Below are positions 51,473-59,854 of a stretch of DNA of 64,000 bases, in pieces. The stretch covers positions 1-64,000 of the forward strand of contig JAWLDZ010000004.1 of the NCBI GenBank assembly GCA_041686355.1, given 5' to 3'. This DNA comes from DSBN01 sp041686355 (lineage in GTDB: Bacteria > Spirochaetota > Spirochaetia > DSM-16054 > Sediminispirochaetaceae). The first letter of the stretch is position 1; every line of letters begins with the position of its first letter. Made by a program: the position numbers and the translations under genes. The notes beneath the pieces were generated by a model. The model saw nothing but the letters and a program-made list of their open reading frames with translations, made no database searches and had not been told where the DNA came from.

Positions 51473-52324
51473 CTATTTCTTCTGCTCGATTCTGCGCACA
51501 AGGTTGTCTATTTTGCGGTAGCGAACCAGCAGAGAGTCAAACATACGGGTAAAATTTTTTAGATGGGTGGAGGCGGTAGCTATTTCCTTATCAAAGGCCG
51601 CCATCTCCTGCTGTACTTCTGCTAGGCGTGAAATAACCTCCTCCGCTTCCTGGGGAAAATTAAAACCCCGCAGTCCATAGGCAATAGTCTGAATGTACAA
51701 AAATATGTTGGCAGGACCCACCGGGACAACCTTCTCTGCCAGTACCGCAGCAGAAAGGTCGCTGTCTTCTACAAAGCAGTTGTAATACAGGGTCTCTGAG
51801 GGCACATACATGAGCGCAAATTGGAGGGTACCCTGGTCGGGGCGTATATACTTCTCGGCAATACTTCTGGCGTGCTGAATGAAGGTTCGCCGGACTTGGG
51901 CGGGTATCTTTTTTTCTTGAGCACTTTGAGTCAAAACTTCTCGAACACTCTGAAAGGGGAATTTCGCATCGATCGCTACCAAATATCGGTCCATAAATAT
52001 AACTGCATCGGCCCGGGTCCCGTCCTTAAACCCATACTGGAGGCTAAAGGCATCCTCGGGCAGCCAGTTATGCAGCAGCTCCCCCAGCAGTTTCTCGCCA
52101 ACATCGCCGCGGGTACGGGGCAGAATGAACAGGGATCGCAGCTCATCTATGTGGTTGGAGATTTTCTCCAGCTCGTTTAAGCGCCCCTGGAGTTCACCTG
52201 TATCTCGGCTGCTTTGCTCGCGGCGGCTGCTCTTCCTTAGTATGAGTATTAGCAGCAGAGCACACAACAAAACAAGGCTTATTGACCAAGAGATAAGTAA
52301 AGGAATACTCAGAGAAAATGTCAT
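51473..52324 (-). CDS. rmuC: RmuC-family protein
   Basis: 283 residues. An N-terminal helix (about 8-28), a short coiled coil, then the RmuC core: RGDVGEKLLGELLHNWLP near 70-87, DGTRADAVIFMDRYLVAIDAKFPF near 101-124. RmuC-family proteins limit recombination and have a restriction-nuclease-like core. Shorter than E. coli RmuC (475 residues), mainly in the coiled coil. AGGAAAT lies upstream; same strand as and 19 bases after rex, so probably cotranscribed. Confidence 0.85.
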   Translation of the reverse strand: MTFSLSIPLLISWSISLVLLCALLLILILRKSSRREQSSRDTGELQGRLNELEKISNHIDELRSLFILPRTRGDVGEKLLGELLHNWLPEDAFSLQYGFKDGTRADAVIFMDRYLVAIDAKFPFQSVREVLTQSAQEKKIPAQVRRTFIQHARSIAEKYIRPDQGTLQFALMYVPSETLYYNCFVEDSDLSAAVLAEKVVPVGPANIFLYIQTIAYGLRGFNFPQEAEEVISRLAEVQQEMAAFDKEIATASTHLKNFTRMFDSLLVRYRKIDNLVRRIEQKK

Positions 52325-52343
52325 TATATTTCCTGTGTACGGC

Positions 52344-53033
52344 TTATGCGTCTTTGTCTTTGGCTTCGCTCACTTCCTCTTCTGCCGTGTGTGCTTCCTC
52401 TTCCTCGGCTTCCTGGCTGTTTACCTGGTAAAACAGATGTTCAAGTTCAAGAGCAATGTTCACATTATGAATGGTAGTGCTGCCGGGACAGTCGTTTCGT
52501 GTGCACTTTAGTTCAACCGGTGCAAAATTAAGGATACCCCGGATGCCGGCATCGATGAGACGGTCCAAGACTTTAGATGCCTCAGAATCAGGGACTGCAA
52601 TGATAGCGACCTTCGTATCGTGTTCTCGAACGTATTCAGTCAGTTTGTCCATCCCGTAAATTGGAACTCCACTGGTGTTGTGGACATTTTCGGGGTGTGT
52701 ATCAAATCCGGCTACAATTTCAATGCCGTCGGTATTGAAACCGCTGTACTCCATTAGTGCAGTTCCGATACGGCCGCAGCCGACCACTACTACATGTTGA
52801 GCTCGGTCGCGACCCAGAATTTTATCTAGTTTTTCAATTAAAGTGTCGACATTGTATCCCCCCCGCTTATTACCTGGCAGGCTAAGGGTTGAGAAATCTT
52901 TGCGGACAAGTGCGGGGGTTACTCCAATAGCATCCCCCAGGTTGTTGGAAAAAACGCGCTCAAAGCCTAGGGCTTTTAATTTATAGAGCAGCCTTTTGTA
53001 CTTTGTCAGTCGTAATATAAAGTCTTTATTCAT
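52344..53033 (-). CDS. rex: Redox-sensing repressor Rex with extra cysteine loop
   Basis: 229 residues. N-terminal winged HTH (AIGVTPALVRKDFSTL, GNKRGGYNVDTLIEKL) and Rossmann domain with VVGCGRIGTALMEY near 80-93. Rex releases DNA when NADH/NAD is high and typically controls fermentation and hydrogenase genes. Unusual: after GILNFAPVEL the usual short loop is replaced by KCTRNDCPGST (CX4C), and the protein ends in an acidic tail of about 25 residues. Divergent from the hydrogenase operon. Confidence 0.93.
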   Translation of the reverse strand: MNKDFILRLTKYKRLLYKLKALGFERVFSNNLGDAIGVTPALVRKDFSTLSLPGNKRGGYNVDTLIEKLDKILGRDRAQHVVVVGCGRIGTALMEYSGFNTDGIEIVAGFDTHPENVHNTSGVPIYGMDKLTEYVREHDTKVAIIAVPDSEASKVLDRLIDAGIRGILNFAPVELKCTRNDCPGSTTIHNVNIALELEHLFYQVNSQEAEEEEAHTAEEEVSEAKDKDA

Positions 53034-53170
53034 AATAACCCCAGTTAGCTGTAGATTTCTTGATAAAATCTGTTATAATTTTTAATGTGAGTCAATCCCT
53101 CTTGGACATACATATTAAATATGTCGGTTTCACATATAATCAAACAACAAGATGCATATTAAATTGTATA

Positions 53171-53186
53171 TGTGCAATAATTCACA
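53171..53186. promoter_or_regulatory. Candidate Rex operator
   Basis: TGTGCAATAATTCACA: TGTG and CACA half-sites separated by eight A/T-rich bases, close to the Rex consensus TTGTGA-N6-TCACAA. It lies between rex and the hydrogenase operon, about 90 bases upstream of the best hnd -35. Confidence 0.6.
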
Positions 53187-53276
53187 TTAACTTGTTTAAT
53201 AATAGTGGAGAACCGGTAAAAAATCAATTAAAACTTGAAAAAATCACAATATCCAGTTTTAATAGTGCTTTTTTTA

Positions 53277-53305
53277 TTGATTTTTTTTTAATTATTTTCT
53301 ACTAT
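53277..53305 (+). promoter_or_regulatory. Probable hnd operon promoter
   Basis: TTGATT (53277-53282), 17-base T-rich spacer, TACTAT (53300-53305). Leader of about 58 bases to the ATG at 53370. Confidence 0.5.
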
Positions 53306-53332
53306 CATTTTACATACAAATACAGAATAATA

Positions 53333-53352
53333 CCGCACCCTTTGGGGTGCGG
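53333..53352 (+). promoter_or_regulatory. Leader hairpin before the hydrogenase operon
   Basis: CCGCACCC (53333-53340), loop TTTG, GGGTGCGG (53345-53352), eight bases before the GGAGG site. No T-run follows, so it is unlikely to be a terminator; it may protect the mRNA 5' end or affect ribosome access. Confidence 0.65.
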
Positions 53353-53369
53353 CATGAAATGGAGGTTCC

Positions 53370-53855
53370 ATGGCTGTGAAAAGCGATGCTGAGATTACGT
53401 TTTCCCAAGAACTCCTAGATCACATGGAAACGTGGCGTGAGAAACCGGGCAATCTCATCATGATCCTGCACAAAGTGCAGGAAGAGTTTGGCTATATTCC
53501 GCGTGAAGCCGCGAAGAAAGTTGCCAAAATCATGAATGTTCCGTTAGCGAAAATTTATGGAGTTATCACTTTTTATCACTACTTCAAACTCAACAAACCC
53601 GGTAAGTACAATATACAGGTATGTATGGGTACTGCATGCTACCTCAAGGGTGGTGAGGACATTCTGAATGAGTTGGAGTCGGTATTAGGTATTGGAGTAA
53701 ATCAGGTGACTTCAGACGGGCAGTTTTCTATCGAAGCAGTGCGCTGCGTAGGCGCCTGCGGTCTTGCACCGGTACTTATTGTCGGTGAAGACGTATTCGG
53801 TAAACTAACTAAAGATCGTCTTCCTGAAATACTTGCAAAATACCAGGAGAAATAA
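53370..53855 (+). CDS. hndA: Hydrogenase 2Fe-2S subunit HndA (NuoE-like)
   Basis: 161 residues of the NuoE family: helical part with GNLIMILHKVQEEFGYIPREAAKKVAK near 27-53 and thioredoxin-like 2Fe-2S domain with CMGTAC near 86-91 and CVGACGLAP near 127-135. GGAGG is upstream. First gene of the hydrogenase operon; stop and next start share one base. Confidence 0.94.
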   Translation: MAVKSDAEITFSQELLDHMETWREKPGNLIMILHKVQEEFGYIPREAAKKVAKIMNVPLAKIYGVITFYHYFKLNKPGKYNIQVCMGTACYLKGGEDILNELESVLGIGVNQVTSDGQFSIEAVRCVGACGLAPVLIVGEDVFGKLTKDRLPEILAKYQEK

Positions 53856-54430
53856 TGCACCGTACCATCTGTGATTTTGCGTTGGATCTGGTACAAAACT
53901 CGATTGAAGCACAGGCTAGTCTTGTGATGTTCGATTTTTTCGAAACCGAGAATGATGTAACCGTATTTGTTGCGGATAACGGGTGCGGAATGAGTTCTGA
54001 ACAGTTGAAAAAGGCACAAGATCCTTTTTTTACCGATGGTATAAAGCATGCAGAGCGTGATGTTGGATTGGGCTTGGCGTTTCTCACCCAGGCAATAGAG
54101 CAATCCGGAGGCGAGTTCGAAATTGACTCTCGAGAAGGGCAAGGAACCTCCGTGAAGTTTCAGTTTGATAAGACCAACATCGATACCCCCCCAGTTGGAA
54201 GTGCGGCGAATACTTTTTTGGCCGCTCTGACCTATCCGGGAGGGCATGAGATGGTTATCAACCGAAAGTTCAATAACGGTGCTGATATATATTCCTATTC
54301 CCTCACCAGGTCAGAACTTTCAGAGGCAGTGGGAGGTTTTGAAACCTCAGGATCATTACGGCTGCTGCGGACATATTTACTGTCCCAGGAAGGTATTACG
54401 GAAGAGCAGGCTGTAAGCCGAAAGAATTAG
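53855..54430 (+). CDS. HATPase-domain protein embedded in the hydrogenase operon
   Basis: 191 residues. GHKL ATP-binding motifs are visible: N box DLVQNSIEA near 11-19, G1 VADNGCGM near 40-47, G2 DVGLGLAFL near 69-77, and GQGTSVKFQF near 97-106. No dimerisation/phospho-acceptor histidine domain and no sensor, so it is not a normal histidine kinase. Position between hndA and hndB suggests a role in hydrogenase assembly or control. Confidence 0.88.
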   Translation: MHRTICDFALDLVQNSIEAQASLVMFDFFETENDVTVFVADNGCGMSSEQLKKAQDPFFTDGIKHAERDVGLGLAFLTQAIEQSGGEFEIDSREGQGTSVKFQFDKTNIDTPPVGSAANTFLAALTYPGGHEMVINRKFNNGADIYSYSLTRSELSEAVGGFETSGSLRLLRTYLLSQEGITEEQAVSRKN

Positions 54431-54446
54431 TGTAAAGGAGCAAGTT

Positions 54447-54842
54447 ATGAACCTTGAAGAATTAAGAAAACTTCGGGATGAGCAAAAACAGAGCCTATCC
54501 CGTCGCAACACGGATAACAAAGATATTCAAATAATAGTGGGAATGGGTACCTGTGGCATTGCCGCCGGTGCAAAGGATACCCTAGAGGCTTTTATTCAAG
54601 AGTTGGAGGAACAGGAATTGAGCACTGTTCGAGTTACACAAACAGGCTGTATGGGCTTGTGTTATGTGGAACCGACGGTCGAGGTTGTCATGCCGGATAT
54701 GCCGGATGTGATCTATGGCAAGGTCGATCCGGAAGTTGCACGCAAGATTGTCCGTAAACATATTATGCACAAAACTATGGTCAATGATCATGTATTTGAT
54801 CGTCCGGCGGCTGATATTGTGGAAGAGGGAGGCAATCAGTAA
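54447..54842 (+). CDS. hndB: Hydrogenase 2Fe-2S subunit HndB
   Basis: 131 residues, thioredoxin-like 2Fe-2S ferredoxin of the HndB type: IIVGMGTCGIAAGAKDTL near 28-45 and TGCMGLCYVEP near 67-77. The C-terminal tail may contact HndC. AAAGGAG precedes the ATG; the stop overlaps the hndC start. Confidence 0.92.
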   Translation: MNLEELRKLRDEQKQSLSRRNTDNKDIQIIVGMGTCGIAAGAKDTLEAFIQELEEQELSTVRVTQTGCMGLCYVEPTVEVVMPDMPDVIYGKVDPEVARKIVRKHIMHKTMVNDHVFDRPAADIVEEGGNQ

Positions 54843-56632
54843 TGGCGGCATTTACTAACTTTATTCTTGTCTGCGGTGGAACCGCATGTGAATCATCCAA
54901 GTCGGACAAAATCTATAAAAATCTGATGCACGAGTGCGAGAGTCAGGGAGTGCGGGACAAGGTTCAGGTTGTTAAAACCGGATGTTTTGGTTTCTGTGAA
55001 CAAGGGCCAATTATAAAAGTGCTCCCCGAAGAGTCTTTTTACGTGCAGGTAACACCCGAAGATGCAAAAGAGATAGTGTCTGAGCACATTGTAAAAGGGC
55101 GCGAGGTTACCCGCCTGTTGTACGATAAGGCGGAGAGCAAAAAACGGGCTCAAATCGATGAGATGGACTTCTATCAGAAACAGGTTCGAGTGGTGCTGCG
55201 TAACTGTGGTGTGATAAACCCCGAGGACATCAACGAGTACCTTGGTCGAGACGGGTATGTTGCCCTTGAAAAGGCTCTCTTCGAGCTGAAGCCCGATGAT
55301 ATTATCGAAGAGCTTAAAACCTCAGGTCTGCGCGGACGCGGGGGAGCGGGATTTCCCACTTGGATGAAGTGGAACTTTACCAAGCAGGTTGAGAATGATC
55401 AGAAATACATTGTGTGTAATGCCGACGAAGGCGACCCGGGTGCCTACATGGACCGCAGTACCCTCGAGGGTGACCCCCACAGTATTCTGGAAGCCATGAC
55501 CATTGCCGGGTATACCGTAGGGGCTAACTTTGGCTATATCTACATCCGTGCAGAATATCCACTGGCCATTAACCGTCTAAAAATTGCTATGGCCCAAGCC
55601 CGTGAATACGGCCTGCTGGGCGATAACATTCTTGATACCGGGTTTAATTTTGATATTGAGATTCGCTTAGGTGCCGGTGCCTTTGTCTGCGGTGAAGAAA
55701 CAGCTCTTCTCCGTTCGATAGAAGGTGAGCGCGGTATGCCGACCCCTCGACCTCCCTTTCCTGCTACTAAGGGTGTGTTTGACAAACCGACGGTTATCAA
55801 CAATGTAGAGACCTGGGCGAATATTCCGATTATCCTCATGAAGGGTGGAGAGTGGTTCTCTAAAATCGGTACGGAGGATTCCAAGGGAACAAAGGTATTT
55901 GCTCTTACCGGTAAAATTAGAAACTCCGGTTTGGTGGAAGTTCCCATGGGTACTACCCTCCGTGAAATTGTGTTTGATATCGGTGGCGGAATCCCGAACG
56001 GGAAGGAGTTTAAGGCGGTGCAAACCGGTGGACCCTCCGGTGGAGTGATTACCAAGGATTATCTCGACACTCCTATAGATTATGTACACCTGCAGAAACT
56101 CGGCTCAATTATGGGCTCCGGTGGTATGATTGTAATGGACGAGGACGACTGTATGGTCGATGTGTCTAAATTTTACCTTGGTTTTACCGTTGATGAGTCT
56201 TGTGGTAAGTGTGCTCCTTGCCGGGTTGGCGGACGTACTCTGTACAACATACTCGAGCGCATTACCGAGGGTGAAGGTGAGATGGAAGATCTCGAGAGAA
56301 TTAAGTCGATCGCCCATGCCACCCAGAAAGCCTCCTTGTGTGGTCTCGGTCAAACGGCACCGAACCCGATTATTTCTACCATCACCTATTTTGAAGATGA
56401 GTATAAGGCCCACATCAAGGATAAACGCTGTCCCGCCGGACACTGTAAGAAGTTGATTACCTATCATATCCTTCCAGACAAGTGTATCGGCTGTGGCTTA
56501 TGTGCCCGCCGCTGTCCGACAAATGCAATTAGCGGTGAAATTCGGCAGCTGCACACAATTGATCAGGAACTTTGTATTAAGTGTGGTGAATGTTACAACG
56601 TATGTAAATTCGATGCGGTGTACGTGCGATAA
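54842..56632 (+). CDS. hndC: Hydrogenase NADH-binding subunit HndC (NuoF-like)
   Basis: 596 residues. An N-terminal 2Fe-2S thioredoxin-like domain (CGGTAC, CFGFCEQGP), the NuoF core with GLRGRGGAGFPTWMKW near 161-176 for FMN/NADH, 4Fe-4S ligands SCGKCAPCRVGGRTL and SLCGLGQ, and a C-terminal 2x4Fe-4S domain (CIGCGLCARRCP, CIKCGECYNVC). In bifurcating hydrogenases this subunit carries the flavin that splits electrons between NADH and ferredoxin. Confidence 0.95.
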   Translation: MAAFTNFILVCGGTACESSKSDKIYKNLMHECESQGVRDKVQVVKTGCFGFCEQGPIIKVLPEESFYVQVTPEDAKEIVSEHIVKGREVTRLLYDKAESKKRAQIDEMDFYQKQVRVVLRNCGVINPEDINEYLGRDGYVALEKALFELKPDDIIEELKTSGLRGRGGAGFPTWMKWNFTKQVENDQKYIVCNADEGDPGAYMDRSTLEGDPHSILEAMTIAGYTVGANFGYIYIRAEYPLAINRLKIAMAQAREYGLLGDNILDTGFNFDIEIRLGAGAFVCGEETALLRSIEGERGMPTPRPPFPATKGVFDKPTVINNVETWANIPIILMKGGEWFSKIGTEDSKGTKVFALTGKIRNSGLVEVPMGTTLREIVFDIGGGIPNGKEFKAVQTGGPSGGVITKDYLDTPIDYVHLQKLGSIMGSGGMIVMDEDDCMVDVSKFYLGFTVDESCGKCAPCRVGGRTLYNILERITEGEGEMEDLERIKSIAHATQKASLCGLGQTAPNPIISTITYFEDEYKAHIKDKRCPAGHCKKLITYHILPDKCIGCGLCARRCPTNAISGEIRQLHTIDQELCIKCGECYNVCKFDAVYVR

Positions 56633-56657
56633 GCACCTTTAACTAAGGAGGAACCAG

Positions 56658-58409
56658 TTGAAAACTGTAAACATAAAAATAAACGGCGAGCCGGTAGAGG
56701 TGGAAGCGGGTATTACCATCCTTGCTGCGGCTAAGAAAATGAATATCAATATCCCGACACTCTGCTACCACTCAGACCTGCCGGCTTGGGCGGCTTGTGG
56801 TATCTGTGTGGTAAAGTTGGAAAACTCCCCGAAGATGATGCGTGCCTGTGCTACTCCGGTAGCAGAGGGCATGGGTATCATCACCCATGACCCTGAGCTG
56901 CACCAGATTCGGAAGACAGTCATAGAACTCATATTATCGACCCATCCCAACGATTGTCTGATGTGTGGACGGAACCAGAATTGCGAGCTCCAGTCTTTGG
57001 CAGCGAATTTTGGTATTCGTGAACAGCCCTACGAAGAGCGTCTGCGTGATTTGCCAAAGGACGATTCGACACCTTCAATTATTCTAAATCCTGAAAAGTG
57101 TGTAAACTGCGGCCGCTGCGCAAATGTGTGTCAGGTGCTGCAGGACGTGTGGGCTATTGAGTTTGTCGGGCGTGGAGAAAACACCCGTATTGCTCCGGCC
57201 GCCGACGCGGCCCTGGCAGACAGCCCCTGTATCAAATGCGGACAGTGTTCGGCCCATTGCCCGGTAGGTGCAATTTATGAGAAAGATGAAACCGGCAAAC
57301 TCTTAAATGCTATCCGGGATGAAAATAAGTACGTGGCAGTACAGATTGCGCCGGCGGTGCGTGTAGCATTAGGTGAAGCCTTCGGCTATGAGCCCGGTGA
57401 GATTTCAACCGGTAAAATCTATTCTGCCCTGCGCCGCTTAGGTGTAGATGCGGTGTTTGATACCAACTTTTCGGCAGACTTGACTATCATGGAGGAGGCC
57501 ACCGAATTTGTGCAGCGCTTGACCGAAGGCTCCGGTGAAATACCGCAGCTGACCAGCTGCTGTCCGGCCTGGACCGATTATATGGAGAAGTATTTCCCCG
57601 ATATGATACCCAATTTCTCGACTGCAAAATCTCCCATGATGATGCAGGGGGCAATTACTAAAACCTATTATGCCGATAAAATCAAAAAGTCTCCGGAAGA
57701 GATATACTCGGCGGCCATCATGCCTTGTACTGCAAAAAAGTACGAGATTACCCGCTGTGAGAAAATGTACTCTTCCGGCGAGCAGGATGTGGATGTAGTA
57801 CTCACTACCCGTGAATTGGCCCGTCTCATTCGATCGGCCGGTATCGATTTTAATACCCTGCCCGATGAAACTGCGGATAGCCCGATAGGTAAGTACTCCG
57901 GAGCGGGCACCATCTTCGGAAATACCGGTGGAGTTATGGAAGCGGCTCTGCGGACAGCCTACAACTTTGTAACCGGAAAAGAGCTCCCGGAAATGAACAT
58001 CGAAGCTGTGCGCGGTATGAACGGTGTGCGCTCCGGCGAGGTTGAGATTGAGGGCAAGAAGATTCGGGTTGCTGTAGCCCATGGAATGGCCAACATAAGC
58101 ACCGTACTTCGTGAGGTGCAGAAGGCAAAGGAGGAGGGCAAAGAGCCCCCCTACCACTTCATTGAAGTAATGGCCTGTCGAGGCGGCTGTATAGCCGGTG
58201 GCGGTCAGCCCTACGGCACTACCGATGAGGTACGGGCAAAGCGAATTGCCGGCTTGTACAAGGATGATGAGAAGTCGGAAGTTCGGGCTTCCCACTTGAA
58301 TCCGGAGATCCAGCAGATTTATAAAGAATTTCTCGGTGAACCCCTGAGTAAAAAATCACACGATCTGCTGCATACGAAGTATACACCGCGACCGCTGTAT
58401 CAAATATAG
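56658..58409 (+). CDS. hndD: FeFe hydrogenase catalytic subunit HndD
   Basis: 583 residues. N-terminal 2Fe-2S (C36, C47, C50, C64), His-Cys cluster (H96, C100, C103, C109), two 4Fe-4S clusters near 148-158 and 191-201, then the H-cluster motifs TSCCPAW (299-305), MPCTAKKYE (355-363) and EVMACRGGCIAGGGQ (503-517). Produces or consumes hydrogen. Maturases HydE, F and G are not in the window. Cytoplasmic, last gene of the operon. Confidence 0.96.
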   Translation: MKTVNIKINGEPVEVEAGITILAAAKKMNINIPTLCYHSDLPAWAACGICVVKLENSPKMMRACATPVAEGMGIITHDPELHQIRKTVIELILSTHPNDCLMCGRNQNCELQSLAANFGIREQPYEERLRDLPKDDSTPSIILNPEKCVNCGRCANVCQVLQDVWAIEFVGRGENTRIAPAADAALADSPCIKCGQCSAHCPVGAIYEKDETGKLLNAIRDENKYVAVQIAPAVRVALGEAFGYEPGEISTGKIYSALRRLGVDAVFDTNFSADLTIMEEATEFVQRLTEGSGEIPQLTSCCPAWTDYMEKYFPDMIPNFSTAKSPMMMQGAITKTYYADKIKKSPEEIYSAAIMPCTAKKYEITRCEKMYSSGEQDVDVVLTTRELARLIRSAGIDFNTLPDETADSPIGKYSGAGTIFGNTGGVMEAALRTAYNFVTGKELPEMNIEAVRGMNGVRSGEVEIEGKKIRVAVAHGMANISTVLREVQKAKEEGKEPPYHFIEVMACRGGCIAGGGQPYGTTDEVRAKRIAGLYKDDEKSEVRASHLNPEIQQIYKEFLGEPLSKKSHDLLHTKYTPRPLYQI

Positions 58410-58417
58410 CAACTACC

Positions 58418-58450
58418 GGGCCGTCCTTCATGAGGGGACGGCCCTTTTTT
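58418..58450 (+). terminator. Terminator of the hydrogenase operon
   Basis: GGGCCGTCC (58418-58426), nine-base loop, GGACGGCCC (58436-58444), then six T. Confidence 0.95.
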
Positions 58451-58517
58451 CTTGATTTCTATCTGTGGTCTGGAAAATAAGTGCAGTTACTTATACATTG
58501 ATAATGAGGTGGCTGTA

Positions 58518-59825
58518 ATGAAAAATGATACGCGAATAAAAACTTTTGTAATTGATACAAACGTGTTTATCCACAAGGCTGATGCAATCCTTTCATTTAA
58601 AGACAATGAAGTAGTGGTTCCCTTGTGGGTGTTGGAAGAACTTGACAACCTTAAGACCTACAGTGGCGAACGCGGCCGAAATGCGCGTCACGCGATAAGG
58701 TTTTTAGATCAGCTTGCCAAGCAGGGGGATATCCATCAGGGTGTGAAGATGGACAATGGCTCGACCCTCAAGGTTTTACTCGATTACGATCATGACATAC
58801 AGGTGGACCTAATTACCGACAAACCGGACAATAAGATCCTGCTTACCGCCCTTACCTTACAAAGGCGGGGACGCAGGGTGTTCTTCGTATCAAAAGATAT
58901 AAATGCCCGGGTAAAGGCTACAGCCCTGGGACTAAAAGCAGTGGATTACGAAAAGCAGAAAGTGAATATTGCCCAGCTGTACCAGGGGTTTCGGTCTGGT
59001 GATATTTCCCTTGATACCTATGAGGACCTGCAGACGGAAGAGAGAATACCCTGGAATGAAGAGCTGCATCCGAACGAATTTGTAATTCTTCACGATAAAG
59101 AGCATGAGAATCCCTCCTTAGGGCGTTATCAGCCCAACAGTAAAGAGCTAAAGACCATTTTTCCTATTCCCGGAAGTATCAGCGGGGTTAAACCGCTCAA
59201 TATTCAGCAGGAAATGGCCTTTGAATTGCTGCTTGATGAATCGGTGTCTCTGGTTACACTGATGGGGAAAGCCGGTACCGGTAAAACGCTCTTAGCAATC
59301 GCGGCGGGGTTGAAAAAAGTTTTTGATGACAGTGCATATAAACGGGTACTCATCTCGCGTCCGGTGATGCCTCTGGGAAAAGATATTGGTTATTTACCCG
59401 GAGCCAAGGAGGAGAAACTCTCCCACTGGATGCAGCCCCTTTTTGACAACATGGAATATATTTTAGCGGTCCATAAAAGACCGAACCTCAGAACACTCGA
59501 CTCCATAATTGGGAGCAATCAGGTTGAAATCGAGGCGATTACTTATATTCGAGGTCGTTCACTGCCTAATCTTTACATAATTATTGACGAGGCTCAAAAC
59601 CTTTCACCCCATGAGATAAAGACTATTGTAAGTCGGGCCGGTGAGGATACGAAAGTTGTGTTAACCGGCGATCCGTATCAAATAGACAGCCCCTATCTTG
59701 ACAGCAGCTCGAATGGTCTCAGCTATCTGGTTGAAGCATTTAAAGGACAGAAAAATTTTGGACATGTAGTACTCGAGCATTCAGAACGCAGTTTACTGGC
59801 TGAGCAAGCCGCAGAACTTCTCTAG
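58518..59825 (+). CDS. PIN-PhoH fusion protein (YlaK-like)
   Basis: 435 residues. The N-terminal PIN nuclease domain (about 1-135) has FVIDTNVFIHKADAI and the acidic residues in LEELDNLK. The C-terminal PhoH ATPase has Walker A GKAGTGKTLLAIAAG near 255-269, Walker B IIIDEAQNLSPHE near 353-365 and GDPYQIDSP. PIN-PhoH proteins act as ATP-dependent RNA helicase-nucleases. Start at 58518 (MKNDTRIK) has GAGGTGG upstream; 22 upstream codons are ignored. Confidence 0.93.
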   Translation: MKNDTRIKTFVIDTNVFIHKADAILSFKDNEVVVPLWVLEELDNLKTYSGERGRNARHAIRFLDQLAKQGDIHQGVKMDNGSTLKVLLDYDHDIQVDLITDKPDNKILLTALTLQRRGRRVFFVSKDINARVKATALGLKAVDYEKQKVNIAQLYQGFRSGDISLDTYEDLQTEERIPWNEELHPNEFVILHDKEHENPSLGRYQPNSKELKTIFPIPGSISGVKPLNIQQEMAFELLLDESVSLVTLMGKAGTGKTLLAIAAGLKKVFDDSAYKRVLISRPVMPLGKDIGYLPGAKEEKLSHWMQPLFDNMEYILAVHKRPNLRTLDSIIGSNQVEIEAITYIRGRSLPNLYIIIDEAQNLSPHEIKTIVSRAGEDTKVVLTGDPYQIDSPYLDSSSNGLSYLVEAFKGQKNFGHVVLEHSERSLLAEQAAELL

Positions 59826-59854
59826 ACCTGGATACTGATCACAGTGAGGAACGT

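Larger units (their letters stand above)
53034..53369. other. 336-base rex-hnd intergenic regulatory region
   Basis: Strongly A/T-rich. It holds a perfect palindrome ACATATT-A-AATATGT (53110-53124), a Rex-box-like repeat at 53171-53186, a promoter at 53277-53305 and a leader hairpin at 53333-53352. A TTTCACA half-site (53129-53135) and TAATGTGA (53082-53089) may be further Rex half-sites. No convincing gene lies here. Confidence 0.7.

Noticed and set aside
53060..53392. 110-codon frame in the rex-hnd gap
   Set aside because: A/T-rich composition gives Ile/Asn/Phe-rich sequence, it overlaps the hndA start and the regulatory sites, and it has no ribosome-binding site.
57438..58295. 285-codon frame opposite hndD
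   Set aside because: Antisense shadow of a well-supported hydrogenase gene; low-complexity His/Gly-rich product.
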